Shown in pieces: positions 32,970 through 45,881 of a DNA stretch of 64,000 nucleotides. The DNA comes from Lindgomyces ingoldianus (lineage: Eukaryota > Ascomycota > Dothideomycetes > Pleosporales > Lindgomycetaceae). The stretch covers positions 1,210,485 through 1,274,484 of the forward strand of contig NW_022985179.1 in assembly GCF_010093535.1 (NCBI RefSeq), in the 5' to 3' direction. The position numbers and the translations under genes are program-made. Positions within the stretch are counted from its first letter, which is position 1. Every line of letters begins with the position of its first letter. The notes below the pieces were generated by a model. The model searched no databases, was not told where the DNA came from, and was given only the letters and a program-made list of their open reading frames with translations.

Positions 32970-34214
32970 TAAGGCTTTAAATTTTATAAGTTCTCTTTAT
33001 AAACTAAAAGCTTTTTATAATAAGCATTTAAATTAGCTAAGACTTTTAAAAGCTTTATATAAGTAAATTAAAGCTTTTAAAGCTAGTGTAAAAGGCATAA
33101 ATTACTTAGTAGATAATAAGGTATAAAAGTAAGAAGTAAATTTATAGTTATACATAATAGTATTACAACTTTATAGACATTGCGCTAGGGAGGTCTAACA
33201 ACAAGCTGTTAGACACTTCTAGACACTTTTTTTTTCTACTTTTTTTCCTCTTCTCTCTTTTTTTTTCTTTTCCCTTTAGACTCTCTTTTAAACCCCCTCT
33301 ACTTTATTCTTAGCTGCCTAAGAGCGCTGTAATGTCTGCCTAAAGGTTAGACACTAGAGCCTCTAGGGCTAAAACCTAACAGAGCAGCTTAGTGTTTTAG
33401 TAGAATAAGGCTACCTAGACACTAGCTATAGAAAGCTTAGCCTTTTAGCTTTTTATAACCTATGCTACTTACACTAAGTTTTAAGTAGACTTTAAAATAG
33501 CTTTAAAGGCTTTTTTTTTATCTTTTTTCCTCTTTATATTTTAGGCTGCTGCCTATAAATTAAGATAGCTTTAAAGAACTAAGAATTCTTTCTTATAATA
33601 TAAAAGAACTTATATGTGTGTTAGTAAACTATACCTTAGTAATATTAAACTATATTTATATAAAGTTATATTTTTTATTATGTAAAGTGTAATATTTTTT
33701 TAATTTAAAAGATTAATAAGAAAACTTAACTTAAAGGCTATAAGTAAAAGTATAGGCAGCTTACAAGCAGATAACTTAAAATGCCTCTAAAAAGGCTCTA
33801 GAAGAGGGGTAAAGCAGCATAGTAAATTTTTGTTAATACTATAATTAGTTAGCAGACTAAGATATAGAATATTAAGTATATAATAATACTTATAAAGTAA
33901 AGATTTAGATAATAGCTAAAAAAAAAAACTAATAATATTAACTAGACTATATAAGTAAGGCAAGTAAACACTTATTACTATAAATAATAAATTTACTATA
34001 TTAATAATAACTACACTACTAGTTACTACTAAATAAAAACATTATAACAAAGGCATTATATTAGTATTAGGTTTTTAGTCTATTTCTTAGTAACAAAAAT
34101 TTTTAGTTAAGATAGTTATACTTATTATATTTTATTTAAATTAGTTTTAAAGTAGTTCTAAATACTTTCTAAACACTATAAATAAAAACTATTAGCTTAT
34201 AAAAAGGGAAGTAG
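32970..34214 (+). pseudogene. End of Gypsy O pol and 3' untranslated region
   Basis: 32,970-33,120 continues the tail of pol (ALNFISSLYKLKAF, then INYLVDNKV before a stop). After about 33,150 I see no domain. A pyrimidine-rich block lies at 33,225-33,300. The purine run at 34,201-34,214 (AAAAAGGGAAGTAG) directly before the LTR is the likely polypurine tract. Confidence 0.65.
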
Positions 34215-34504
34215 TGTAATAATTCTATAAATTATTTTATCTTAGGTTGCTTAGATCTTATCTAAAGGGTTCCTATATTAGCCCTAACTATAACTTAACC
34301 TAGTCTCTTGCAGTTACCTCTATTCCCTTATGTATTTAGTTGCACCTTGCCCCTGTAGCTAGCTTAGTAGTTTTCTAATATCCTTTTGTACAAGGCCTAT
34401 AGGTGTTAATAGCATTCCCAGGTTCAGAGTCCCCACGCACTCCCATATGCCTCTGAGTGGATTCCCACCGCATTCGGACCCATTGTCTTGCCTGCGCCGT
34501 TACA
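34215..34504 (+). repeat. Gypsy O 3' LTR
   Basis: 290 bp from TGTAATAATTC to GCCGTTACA, then ATAAC. Its last 80 bp are GC-rich and unmutated while the same part of the 5' LTR is mutated. Confidence 0.93.
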
Positions 34505-34509
34505 ATAAC

Positions 34510-35380
34510 ATCTTTATAAATACAATAAAGATCTTTATTAATCTATATTAATAGCTAAATATCTAAGAAACTTAGTATATAGACATTTTTCTAAATATTT
34601 TAAAAGGTTATGTAAATATATACTATATGCATAACATAGGCTCTAGATATAACTAGAAGCATTTATATAACACTTTAAGTAGTTACTTTAACACTAATAT
34701 AAACTATAGCTAGTACTAGACTAACTAAATAATAATAACTTTTATATAATGCTAATAAAAAAACTTTAATAAAAGTTTATATAAAGTTTTTAAAATAATA
34801 ATTAATAAGCTTACACTTATATAAATAGCACTAAAAATAATTTTTTTTAAAAATATTCTACTATACACTACTATTATATAAGCTTATTAAAGAGAACTAG
34901 AACTAGAACATGCTATGTTTACTATTAAGCTTTTATATAAAGCCTTATTTAGTAATCTATAAGCATTACTTTAAGTTACTATAGACTAAAGAGTAAACTA
35001 ATACTTCTAGAAACTGCCTAATATATACTATATAAACTGCTAATATAACTTTACATAATAAAAAAGAAACTTTTCTTAACATAGAAGAGAACAATATAGA
35101 AGATTTTTATCTAGGTTTAGGCTACAATTTAGAAATAACTATATATAAATAAAGAAGTGCTTTATTTACTATAAAAAATATTAGTTATTAAACTACTTTT
35201 ATAATAACTATACATAAGCAAAAAACTAGTATATTACCTTATATAAATATTTTTATAATAAAACTTTATTATATAGAGCTATTACCTTATACATCTTAGA
35301 CTTTAAAAGTTACTTTAAAAAAAATTTGCATAATATAAAAAAAATAAAATAAAAAAGTAAAAAAGCTAAAAAAGCTATTA
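34510..35380 (+). pseudogene. N1 Gag-like region
   Basis: Collinear with N2 24,382-25,268 and more mutated. It ends at the TA used by the transposon at 35,381. Confidence 0.85.
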
Positions 35381-37246
35381 ACATACTTTATAAGCAAGTT
35401 GCTTACACACCTGAGTCGCTTACTTTTGCTAAGACCCCACTCTAACAAACTCTATTATAGCCTATAACAACCTGCTCTAGCACTATATAGTATAGTACAG
35501 CCTAGAATATTATTTAGATACTACTTCTACTTCTTGCTTATACATTTGCGCGTTATGCCTAGTCTAATTGCACTATCTGTAGTGCCTTTAGGATAGCTTA
35601 CCTACTTTAGCTTACACCTGCTTCTTTGCCTTCTTTTTATTACTACGCGCTCTAAACTCTTTTAAAGCTGTTAAGCGCAGGCCTTTTTAAATTATTAAAG
35701 TTTTTTCTACTTTAATCTGCTTTTTTTTATGTAATTTATGTTACATAGCAGCTTTATTAGCTACTTAAAGCTTAGTAATTTTCTATTATGCTAACACTAG
35801 CTTATATATAATTATTACTACCCTTTTTAAGACTTTTTTAAACACTTTAACTATAAAAGTTAGTAAACTATTTATATACTTCTAAATTCTTATTTTTATA
35901 AGCATTAATTATAACCTAAGTTCTAAAGTATTACTTAGAGTTTACAACTGCTAGGGCTTATTATATATAAGTAGTAGTAGTAATAGAGTGTGTAACTTTA
36001 TATTAAAGCTTATTATAACTTATTATAGGTTAAAAAGAACTAATCTAGCACTTTAAAACTTTTTTTAAATATTACTAAAAGTAATTATAGCATTATAAGC
36101 TGCTTTAAAGCATAGTAAGAACTTTATCTTTATAATATAAGTAATTTAGTTGTGTATAAGGTTTTTAGCTTAGCGCCTATACACCTTCTTTAAAAAAGTA
36201 AAATAACTTACATTAAGTAGCTATAAAAAGTGTAATAAGTAAAAAAGTATATAAATAGTAATAATCTTATTATCTTTATAGTATTACTAAAAATAAAGTA
36301 AGTTGTAGCTTTTATAGCTATTAATAACTAGTAGATAGTAGCTACTAACAGTACACTTCTTTATATGCGCGTTAAAGTGCTTTAACTAGTCTAAACTAAG
36401 CTAATTAGTAGTCTAGCTATACTTAGAGATTATAATAACCTAATTTTAAAGTAGATTTTTCTTTTTATACTAGTTTAAAAAGTAGTTGCTACTTTAAAAG
36501 ATAATAAAAAGTAGAATAGCTTACCTTTTAGCATTAATACTTTAGATAGCTGTTGTCTACTTCTAGTTACCTAGCTAGACTGCTTTTAGCTATTCTTATC
36601 TCTCTAAACTTATAATAACTGCTCTAGTAGATATCTAGCCTATTATAAACTTTATTTTATTAAAGTTGTATGTGTTATTATCTTAGATGCTATACTTAGC
36701 TTTAATATTCTTTATAAAGTTAAACTAGCTTTAAATTACTATAAAATTTTTATAAAAAGCTTTTTTATAGTTATACTTACACTTAAACTTTACTTTAAGC
36801 TTTAGGTAACACTTAATAAACATATTAAGCTAGTTTATGCTAATATAGCCTATATTATGCTTAGCGCGTAAAAAATTAGCTATATTAGCTACAGCTACTA
36901 GCTAGAGAGGAAATCCTTACGCATCTAGCTTAAGTATGTGCTAAATAATTACCTACTTTTTATTATTATCTAGCTTTTATAAGTTAGCTTTATAATTATG
37001 TTAAAAAGGTTATCTAGTGCGTTAGTTACTTATTATCTTTTAAAGAACTCTATAAATAGCTATAGCGTGTTAGTTAAAAAGTGTTACATTTTATTTAAAA
37101 GCTTAAAGTGTAAGCTGTATTTAACATTCCTTTAACATGTTTAAGTAGTATTGTTAGAAATACATTAGTATAGAAAGAGTAGTGTAGTAGGGTCTTAGCA
37201 AAAGTAAGTAACTTAGGTGTGTAAGCAACTTGCCTATAAAGTACGT
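35381..37246 (-). mobile_element. Fot1/pogo-like DNA transposon C, 1,866 bp, RIP-degraded
   Basis: Flanked by TA (35,379-35,380 and 37,247-37,248); the empty site in N2 is at about 25,268. Terminal inverted repeats of about 58 bp (ACATACTTTATAAGC at the left, reverse of ACGTACTTTATAGGC at the right). The inner sequence is the reverse complement of the element at 58,776, so the transposase would be on the minus strand, with its DDE region at about 35,870-36,650 and its C-terminus near 35,450-35,790. No open frame survives. Confidence 0.88.
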
Positions 37247-37248
37247 TA

Positions 37249-38055
37249 ACTACTTTACCTCTGCTGCCTACCTACACTATGCAACAGAAGAGGACATCTA
37301 TAGCATTAAACCTAAGAAGTATGCTAAGCAGTTTATTCTTAATAACTAATACTATACTAAAGCAAACTATAAAATATAGGCATAGTAAAATTTTTTACTA
37401 TTAGTAAGTTCTAACTTAAGGCGTATATATAAAAAAACTTATATATAGAAATTAATTAAACACTTAGCTAAACTTATATATAGAAATTAATTAGACACTT
37501 AGCGACACTAAAAGGATTAATTAGTACTATATAAATCTAGAACCTAATTAGCCTAGTTATATACTATATTTTAGAAACTTTAACACTATTTCTACTATTA
37601 CTAGCAGATGCTAACTAACCTAGGGTATACTTTAATAATATTTTAAATATTATTATATGTAAAAATAAAACAACTATTTTTATTATATAGAAATAAAGAC
37701 ACTTTTTTTAATATTAGTAAAAAAAAATTTATACCTATTTTTACTAAATTAAAACTTTACCGCCTTTACTACTAGTTTAGGCACTCTTATATAGAGAGAC
37801 ACTAGAAGATGCTAACTAGCGCTAGCTATAACATTAATGCTACTATGTTAGACAAGATTAAAAAGTTTTACTACTTTTACTAATTATATAACTAGGCACT
37901 ATAAAAATTTAAGTTTATAATTAAAAATAACAACTACTTTAACTATAAAGTTATTATTAATATACTATAGATTACTAATAGAAATGTTCTACATGTTATT
38001 AATATAAACATATTATTCTAGGCTACTACATTCCTAAAATCTATGTCTGCACAAG
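37249..38055 (+). pseudogene. N1 Gag-like to pre-integrase region
   Basis: Collinear with N2 25,270-26,082. Ends in ACAAG, the K2 target duplication (38,051-38,055). The stretch near 37,470-37,505 repeats a 36-bp segment (ACTTATATATAGAAATTAATTA) in tandem, not seen in N2. Confidence 0.85.
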
Positions 38056-38406
38056 TGTTAGATTGAAGCACTGTTTCTAGGCTTCCTGAGATGAATGATG
38101 GGTTTAGATATGATGTATGGGATGATTAATTAATTGTATTGATTGTGTTGATTTATTAATCCTTTTTCTGCTCTACTCGTGTTGCTCGGCTTTTTGTTTT
38201 GCCGATCCGGGTCCCTCGCACACTTGCCCTATGCGCGACCAGCCTGCAACATGCTGCAAAATGCTGCAAAATGCTGCAAAATGCTGCAAAATGCTGCAAC
38301 ATGCAGCAATTTGCAGCAACATACTGTTCGAGCTTATTGCTCGTACTATGTAGCAGCTTTCGTCAAACGTTCCTCCTGTCTTGACAGTAGGTGCGCAAAT
38401 CTGACA
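38056..38406 (-). repeat. K2 3' LTR (351 bp)
   Basis: TGTTAGATT to AATCTGACA on the plus strand. Array of 7 decamers at 38,239-38,308. Less mutated than the other K2 LTR. Confidence 0.95.
38239..38308. repeat. Decamer tandem array, 7 units, in K2 3' LTR
   Basis: Four identical AAATGCTGCA units in a row, flanked by ACATGCTGCA, ACATGCAGCA and ATTTGCAGCA. Confidence 0.95.
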
Positions 38407-38415
38407 CACCCCCTC

Positions 38416-41400
38416 AGCTTGGACATGCTTTAAGCTGGTTCCTGATTGCGCAACATTAGTATGCTTCCAGGGCTTCCATTCTTGCTTTAATCTCTTCTAT
38501 ATCCGCTTCCTGACTAACTATCCTCTCCCTGACGTTAACTAGCTGAATTTGCTGAAGAAAGCTTGGCCATTTGCTGGCTAGAAGCGCTTTAGTAAGTCCG
38601 TCCGCAAGCATCTCGCTAGAGGGGACATAGACAACCTTAATTGTTTGTTAAGAGACTTCCTGTCAGAGCTAGTGGTTATAGATGTTAACATGTTAGAGCT
38701 TAGTTTAAAGTTAAGATATCTCTTTGTTTACTAGTTAGATTATCTACTTGTTGTTGCACTAGATTATAATAGTTAAATTAGGCAGCTTAACCTATAGTTT
38801 ATTAAGAAGCATTCTTGTAAACATAGCTTCCTTAGCAACTTAGAACAGTGTAAGTAATTCTACTTTTATTATTAATGTTGTAACTATATTTTGTTTATTT
38901 ACTTACTATGCAATCTATTTGCTAAATAGTTAAATAACATAGCCCTAAAAGCTCTTTCTATTTAGTGTATTATCTATAAATAACGCATTGCTTGCTACTA
39001 CAAGGTAGTCTTCTCCTTCTAATTAGAGTGCGTACGTCTGTGTCGCATGTAGGTACAGGATGACTTAATCAGCTGCATCCTAATAGTTAGATGCGGGATT
39101 TGTAAGAAACTGTGCAAGGCGTGATGTAGTAAAGGCAATGTCTAGTCTTGTAGTGACTGCTGCAAAGAGCAGAGATCTAATCTTTTACTAATATTAATTT
39201 ACCTTTAATAGGGTTATAAAACTAGATTACAGCATAAGTTTAATCCTACTTATAGGTGTAGCATGCTGCAGGTCCTTTTTATTAGCTAGCCTAGCTATCT
39301 TGTTAATATATAAGGCCTATAATAGCTAAATTATTTATTACTATTAATCTTTAATAATTTTAACTCTTAAAAACTATTATAGGTCCTTGCCTTTTATTAG
39401 AGTATACTTCTCTTATAACTAGTCTACTACACGCTGTGCATCTGCTTTAGAGCCTTTCTTATGCGCAATAATAAAGTTGTTTACGTAGAAAAAAACAAAT
39501 ATTCTAGCTTTAGTTATGTAGTAGAGTTTATGTAGAACAGCTAAGAACTTAAGGCCTTTAAAAGTTATTATAAAATAGTGTTACTAGAGTAGTAGAGAAA
39601 TTTATAAGCTATATAGTGCCTTTTAAAGCTTTAGTATTATACCTAGTTTCTAATAGCCTCTTAGCATCTGCATGTAGATATTGCAGTTAATTACTGCATG
39701 TATAAACACGTTAGTTACGTTGTATTGTTTAAGCTCTAGGTTAAAGCGTGCAGATATTACTATTAGCATTTAAAATAAGCGTTCTGCTAGAGTAGCAGCG
39801 TAGGTATCTTATGTAGTAATGTTTCTCTGTTAATTACTATAGACTACTAGTTGCGCCTTGCATCTTTATAATCTGTAGTGCTTGTTAAGCTTGTAGGTGT
39901 ACACCTACATACAATCTAGGATCTGCTGTCTAGCTGCCTTAATTAGCTTTATCTAGACCTCTGTCTAGAATTTTATTATTTAATAACTATCTAGGTGCGT
40001 TCTTTCTGCTGCCTTAAACATTTTATATAGAGGGTGCTTCTTTAGTTGCTTTTAGGTTAATAGCAGAGGTAGCAGCTAGCTTTTATAAGGTGTCTTTCTT
40101 TTAAATAGCATTCTTATTAATGCTGCTTTATCTAGTGTTTTGCTGCTATGCTTTTCTACACTTCTAAATTTTATGCTAGCTATAAAGGCTGCAGCCTATA
40201 GTACAGTCTTTAATAACCCTATTTAGCTTAGCTTTAGTGCTGCTCTAGCTATTAACTGCATAAGCAATGCTATAGGTGGCAGAGTATTTAGAGGAGATAG
40301 ATAGTTATCTCTAATCTTTCTTTCTTAATAGTAGCCTAGTAGGTCTACTTTATTAAAATTTAATATATTATCTATAGTATTATCTTTATAAAATAACTCT
40401 ATCTCTAGCTAATAACTAGGTGTTAGAAGCTTAATTATTCTAATATATGTAGTAATTTCCTTTACTATGTTATGCATAAGGTTATTTATTAGGTCTTTAG
40501 GCTTACTACTAAAGATTAAGTGTTTGTTAAAAATAACATTATATGTACAGATTACTTTTGCTAGCAGTAGTATTTATACGCAGTAGATGTTTAATAATTA
40601 GTACTTAACTAGATATCTAATCTACACCTTTAGGTCTAGCCTTTATAGCTTAGATTTATTTTAATGCATGTTATTAGTTATTATAAATGCTTTGTAGCTA
40701 TAAGCTTTTAAATGTGTAAAGCTTAGCTTTTAAATTAATATAATAACTCTATTATTTAGAGCTGCTTATGTAAAGAAGATCTTATATAGTGTCTTCTAGT
40801 TGTTAGCATAGTTTAGCGTCTAATTGTATAGGTATACGCCTGCTCTAGTAATGTATAGCTATATATTCTATAGTAGGTTAGCATCTAGTTGCATAGCCTA
40901 TAACTTCTTCTTATTTACACTTTCTAAGTGTTTAGCTTCTTTATTCTAGGCTTGTGTATCTAGTGCTAAAGGCTTAACAGTTATTCTATGCAATGCTAGC
41001 TAGCGTTTTACCTCTAGTTTTACTGTTGTAATCTTATTATTAGCTTTAATAACTTTTACAGTAATGTTATAATAGTTCTTTAAAAAAAGAATAAAGATTA
41101 TAAAAGCTTTAATAATTAATTTAGTAAGCTTATTATCTTTAAAGTAGAGGTCTTACTAAAGGCTAGAATACTTATTAGTAATTAGCATTTAACTTTACTC
41201 TTTTATAATGCTCTGTGCTTTATATGCATAGAAATTAATTAACAGTCTTTTACTAAGTCTACTATTACTAATTTATAGTGTGTAGCTAATTTATTATTAT
41301 ATCTTAGCTCTACTATATAAGTTACATTAGACTGTTGTAATTCCTTTAATTTACACCCTCTTAGCTTACTATATAAGGTGTTAAAGTGTAGCTAGTCTAG

Positions 41401-42829
41401 GGTGTCCTAGACGCTTATGCTATAGCTCTGCTAATGCTTTTTATAGACTATATTTAGTTCTTGTGTTAATTATGTGTGTATAATATAAGCCCTTTTATAG
41501 TAGATAGTACTCTAACACTTATTAGCTATAAATCTTTATAAGATCTCTAATTATTATCCTATCTAAGGCCTTTAAAGCAGTTAGCTCTGCTTATGTGTCC
41601 TACTAGATTCCTTTCTATTGCAGTAGGCAGAATAAGACTAGGTTGCATAGCAGGTCTAGGCACAGTGCAGTGTTATGTAGTACAAGACTGTATGCTTAAC
41701 TGTGTGTTCTATGCTTACTTTTTAGGCTTAGTGTAATTAATCTATAGCTTTAAATCTATATATAAGAGTTTCTAGACTAAATAAAGTCTTCTAGTGTTAG
41801 TAAATAATAGTTATAGATCTAATTAGAATTATTTATAATATAGCATGTTAAGCTTAAGTTAAGAATAAATAATTCTCTTAGTAGATATTTATTCTAGTTT
41901 AAATTAACTATAGCTAGTAATGTAGCTGCTTTAACTCTTAATACTTTCTAGCCTTTAAGTTAGTCTTCTTATATCTCTAGCATAGGTGTATGTAAACTTT
42001 TTAGAATTAGTATTTTTAAATTATGTCTACACTGCTCTCTTAGTAGGCCTTAAAATTCTAAGTTATGCTTATGCTTTAATGCTATAAGCTTTTTAACTCT
42101 TTTATTTAGCATCTACTAGTCTAGTGCTCTGTCTAGATAGACATAGAAGTAGTCCTTTAGTGCATAGATACGTCTGCATATAAGACATTTAGTGCCTTTT
42201 GTTTTAGTAAGTTTCTAGCTTAAAAATAACTTTCTATTATTTTCTTAATAATATTAATGTTAAGGTCTACTTTATTTTCTTAATATTACAACTTCTGCAC
42301 TATAGGCGTCTTTATTTATGCCCTAGGTAGTCTTTCTACTTTTAGTAAAGTATAATAAGTTATCTGTTGTAAAGGCAGCTTTATGCTTTTTTATATATAT
42401 TAGATAATTTAATATTATATATTTTTAAAAGCGCTTTATTATTTCTTTTTAATTTATGTTTAGTGTAAACTGTCTACTTTTCTAAAAGGTTATAGACTAA
42501 TAAAGGGCAACTTTATTTATAGTAGTTAGAAAGTCCTTTGCAACAGCATTAAACTGCGTTGTTTCTAGAACATTTTATGTCTCTGCTTCTATGGCAGCGT
42601 AATTATACTCTGCTAGCTATAGGTCCTATATGCTTGCGTTTCTTAGCAGCTTTAGAGATGCATTATATTAGTTGCGCACACGTTCTTGTTTAAATTAGTT
42701 GTTAACGCCTACTGTAGCTTTAAGGTTTGTAATCTACTATCTAAGTAGTTAATCTAGGGAACAGCATGTACACTGCAGATGCGGGCTAACTATTAACTAG
42801 ATAAAGACAATAATCTGTTAGAAGCTTAA
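38416..42829 (-). pseudogene. K2 Pol, degraded
   Basis: Minus-strand counterpart of K1 Pol in the same order: RNase H at about 38,450-39,180, reverse transcriptase at about 39,180-40,000 with the catalytic box as FFYVNNFI at about 39,480-39,505 (both aspartates Asn), then integrase and the zinc-knuckle region to 42,829. Two windows, 38,407-38,650 and 39,025-39,150, are little mutated, at the same places as the spared windows of K1. The rest is saturated with TAG and TAA. Confidence 0.85.
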
Positions 42830-43159
42830 TTACTCTTTTTTATAATTATGTCTATTACTCTTATACTTGTTAGCCTTAATCTTGTAGTATTTAATAGCTT
42901 TTTTAAAAGCTCTAACACTGCTTGTTAATAGCTTGTTTATGTGCGTAGGCGTTTTAACATTAGAGGCTGGTAAAAACTTAGCTATTAGCGGCATCTCTAG
43001 AGCTCTTAGTTTGGAGGTCATTTGGATGGTCAACTTAGGATCCACTTGCGGCCAGATGCTGTGCGCTACACATCTTAATTGCAGCTGCATCATCCAGGCT
43101 CTGTAGTCGGTGTGGTCTCGAAGGACGACTGTCGCGTCTCGAGGAGGCTGGGTGGCCAT
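42830..43159 (-). pseudogene. K2 Gag, N-terminal fragment
   Basis: 109 codons from an ATG at 43,159, beginning MATQPPRDATVVLRD as in K1 and differing at a handful of residues (for example L for S after LQ). The first half (43,004-43,159) is little mutated. The frame closes where the K1 fragment closes, so the stop may be ancestral to both copies or a recurrent RIP site. Confidence 0.8.
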
Positions 43160-43191
43160 TTTGTATTAGTGGAGGCACTAAGACTCTTAAT

Positions 43192-43532
43192 TGTTAGATT
43201 AAAGCACTGTTTCTAGGCTTCCTAAGATAAATAATAGGTTTAGATATAATGTATAGAATAATTAATTAATTGTATTAATTATGTTAATTTATTAATCCTT
43301 TTTCTGCTCTACTTGTGTTGCTCGGCTTTTTGTTTTGCCGATCCGGGTCCCTCGCACACTTGCCCTATGCGCGACCAGCCTGCAACATGCTGCAATTTGC
43401 TGCAACATGCTGTAAAATGCTGCAAAATGCAGCAATTTGCAGCAACATACTGTTCGAGCTTATTGCTCGTACTATGTAGCAGCTTTCGTCAAGCGTTCCT
43501 CCTGTCTTGACAGTAGGTGCGCAAATCTGACA
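43192..43532 (-). repeat. K2 5' LTR (341 bp)
   Basis: TGTTAGATT to AATCTGACA. Six decamers at 43,385-43,444; 10 bp shorter than the other LTR, exactly one unit. Confidence 0.95.
43385..43444. repeat. Decamer tandem array, 6 units, in K2 5' LTR
   Basis: Shortest array in the window; one unit has TGTA for TGCA. Confidence 0.95.
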
Positions 43533-43537
43533 ACAAG

Positions 43538-43653
43538 ATACCTAGAACACACTGTGTAAGTGCTAGATTAACACCTATTAGAGACTCTTAGACTATATTA
43601 TGCATAACTCTAGTATAAAGTTTGCTTTAAAAGATTTTTAAGCTTATATAAAG
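43538..43653 (+). pseudogene. N1 integrase piece between K2 and P
   Basis: Collinear with N2 26,083-26,195. Ends in TAAAG (43,649-43,653), the P target duplication. Confidence 0.85.
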
Positions 43654-43850
43654 TGTCGCGTATACTAAGAGCCTTAGCTAGGGCTTAGAGCCTGGGACTG
43701 GGGCTCAGAGCCTGGGACGCAGCTTAGGATCTAGAGATATTATGTTCTAAAGCTTAGTGTATATAAGAAGAGCCTTTAGCTCTCTTAGATAGCAAAGTTA
43801 CTTTATCTAATCTTCTAAACAGCTACTGCTAGGCTATTTTATCCTTTATA
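43654..43850 (+). repeat. P 5' LTR (197 bp)
   Basis: TGTCGCGTATAC to TTATCCTTTATA. It has 20 bp more than the 3' LTR, a tandem duplication of a GAGCCTGGGAC segment at about 43,687-43,720. Confidence 0.9.
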
Positions 43851-45881
43851 GTTATAAGCCTAGTGCTTTAAAAACCTAGGATAATTTTTTTATATAACTA
43901 TAGCGCTAGTAAAAGCTGTTTAAAAGCTTTATTTTTTATTTTTATTAATTTTTATTACTTTTAAAGCCTATGTTATAGCTAATTAAGATGCTTCTTTTCT
44001 AATAGAAGTGTACTAGCTTAAGGACTATATAAGCTAGCCTTTCTAGTTTATCTAGCTCTAGTTCTATACTCTTAGCAAAAACCTATAAGACATAATTAAT
44101 CTAGATACACTAGACGCTCTAAATTCTATAGACAGCGCTTTAAAGATGCTTATACTTAAAGTAATTACTACTAAAAACCTCTTAAAAAAGGCTAACATAT
44201 AGTACTAAAATAATATTACTAAGTACTAAGCTTAATTAAGAAACTAGGCTTTTTATGTAACATATATTTAAATAATTTAGAACTAAGTTAATATAACTAT
44301 TACACTAAAGCTTTTAGAACTTATAATAATGTAGCTGATATTAAAAAACTAATTTAATTTATAAGCATTTATATAAGCCTTAAAATAAAAGCTAGCACTA
44401 ATAAACATAAGCATAAAAATTTTTATATAAGTAAAGTATAAAGCTTACTTTACTAAAGTAAAGCATAGCACTATAACTTTAAAAGTTTAGTACTAGTAGT
44501 AGCACTTTTTATACACTAAGGTAAGAACTTATAAGATTCTTAATATAAAAGGCTAGCTAGCTATATAAGACTTTCTAGACACCTTAGCTTTAAAGCTTGC
44601 ACTAAACTAAGCGCGCTTTATGCACTAAAAAGATATAAAAGCTAGCACACTTAGTAAAAAACTTTTAATAATTTAAAAAATTAGTAAAAATTTTTTTAAT
44701 AATGCTTTAAAAGCACTTTTGATATATAAGTAACTAAAGTATAGGTATATTTATAATACTTAGTACATAATTAAATAATAATTTAGCATAATTTTTTTTA
44801 GCTTAATTAGGCTACTTATGCTTATATAAAGCTTTAGAATAATCCTTTTATTTATAAAAAGCAGTAGACTATAAAGACTTTATATTAGTAGTTACTAAAA
44901 AGCTAAAAAAGCTTAGTAAAACTATATACTAAAAGATTTTTAAAAGGCTTAAGTAGGTGTAGTATAAAAAAGTAAAAGCTATACTACTTAAAAAAAGCTA
45001 TGTAATTCTAGATAAAGCTTTCTTTACATTAAAAGCTATTAAAAGATTAAATAAACTAGCATTTTTAAAAAGCATTATTACTGCACTTATTAACTTAGCG
45101 CTTTTAGTAAAACTAAAAATAGATATAGCTATAAATTTTAACAGTTACTTACTTTTTATAAGTATAATTTTAGATAATAAAAGTGCTATATACTTAGTAA
45201 ATAGTATAAAGCTACTTATACTTAAGTTATTTAAAAAAGCTTAAAGTTTATATATAGTAAAAGTAGGCACTTAGTTATTTTTAATTTAAAAAATAAAAAC
45301 TAAAAAGGTTAAAAAAGTGTTATATAAAGTATAAAAAAAAGCGCATAGAAACCTTTACACTATAAAAAGTAGTTATAGTAAAAAGATTTTATATTAATAT
45401 TATTTTAAAAGCTTATTTAAAAAAAAGACTATAGTATTTAAAACTTAACTATACACTATACATAAGTATACTACAAAAAATAAAGTACTTATAACACTTT
45501 ACTAAAAACATAACTTTATATTTATTAAATATAAAGCTATTTTTTTTTACTTACTAGTGTAAAGTATGCTTTTAAATTACTTAGACTTATAAACTATATT
45601 TTTATACTTAGACTTAAAAAAGCTTTAGCATACATATATAGAACACTTAAGCTTTAAAGCTTTATAAGCTTTAGTTAAAAGCATAAAAAATGTATAAATA
45701 ATAAGTATAAAGTAAGTACACTATAAGCACTATATAATAACCTACACTAAGTAAGTTATATTAAAAAGACTAAAAAAGTAAGCTTCTTACTTATTTTAAA
45801 AAGTTATATAAAACATATTTAATATGCTATTAAAGCGCAGTAAAGCTTTATAAATAATAATTATTAAAAATAAATATAGTA
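43851..45881 (+). pseudogene. P Gag and pre-integrase region
   Basis: Gag-like text to about 44,960, then KVKAILLKKSYVILDKAFF, then a segment like the DxGxxxHxVN surroundings (NKSAIYLVNSIKLL near 45,178-45,220). Then LDLKKLQHTYIEHLSFKAL near 45,600-45,660, which fits the W-H-x-R-x-G-H-L-xx-x-A-L pre-integrase signature with its H/C residues, and ITYTKQVILKRLKK near 45,735-45,775. All with stops. Cut by D at 45,882. Confidence 0.72.

Larger units (their letters stand above)
15981..34504 (+). mobile_element. Gypsy O, LTR retrotransposon split by nested insertions
   Basis: LTRs of 290 bp at 15,981-16,270 and 34,215-34,504, flanked by ATAAC (15,976-15,980 and 34,505-34,509). The uninterrupted target is in N2 at about 24,377-24,381. 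Own segments: 15,981 to about 20,270, 29,522-30,045, 31,148-31,867 and 32,970-34,504. A purine run (34,201-34,214) before the right LTR gives plus orientation. Domain order is reverse transcriptase, RNase H, integrase, and a probable chromodomain tail, as in chromovirus-type Gypsy elements of fungi. The label does not imply an infectious virus. Confidence 0.92.
38056..43532 (-). mobile_element. Copia K2, full-length, reverse orientation
   Basis: 5,477 bp between ACAAG duplications (38,051-38,055 and 43,533-43,537). Same family as K1: matching LTR ends, polypurine tract (reverse complement at 38,407-38,415) and gag start. The uninterrupted target is in N2 at about 26,083. Confidence 0.95.
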
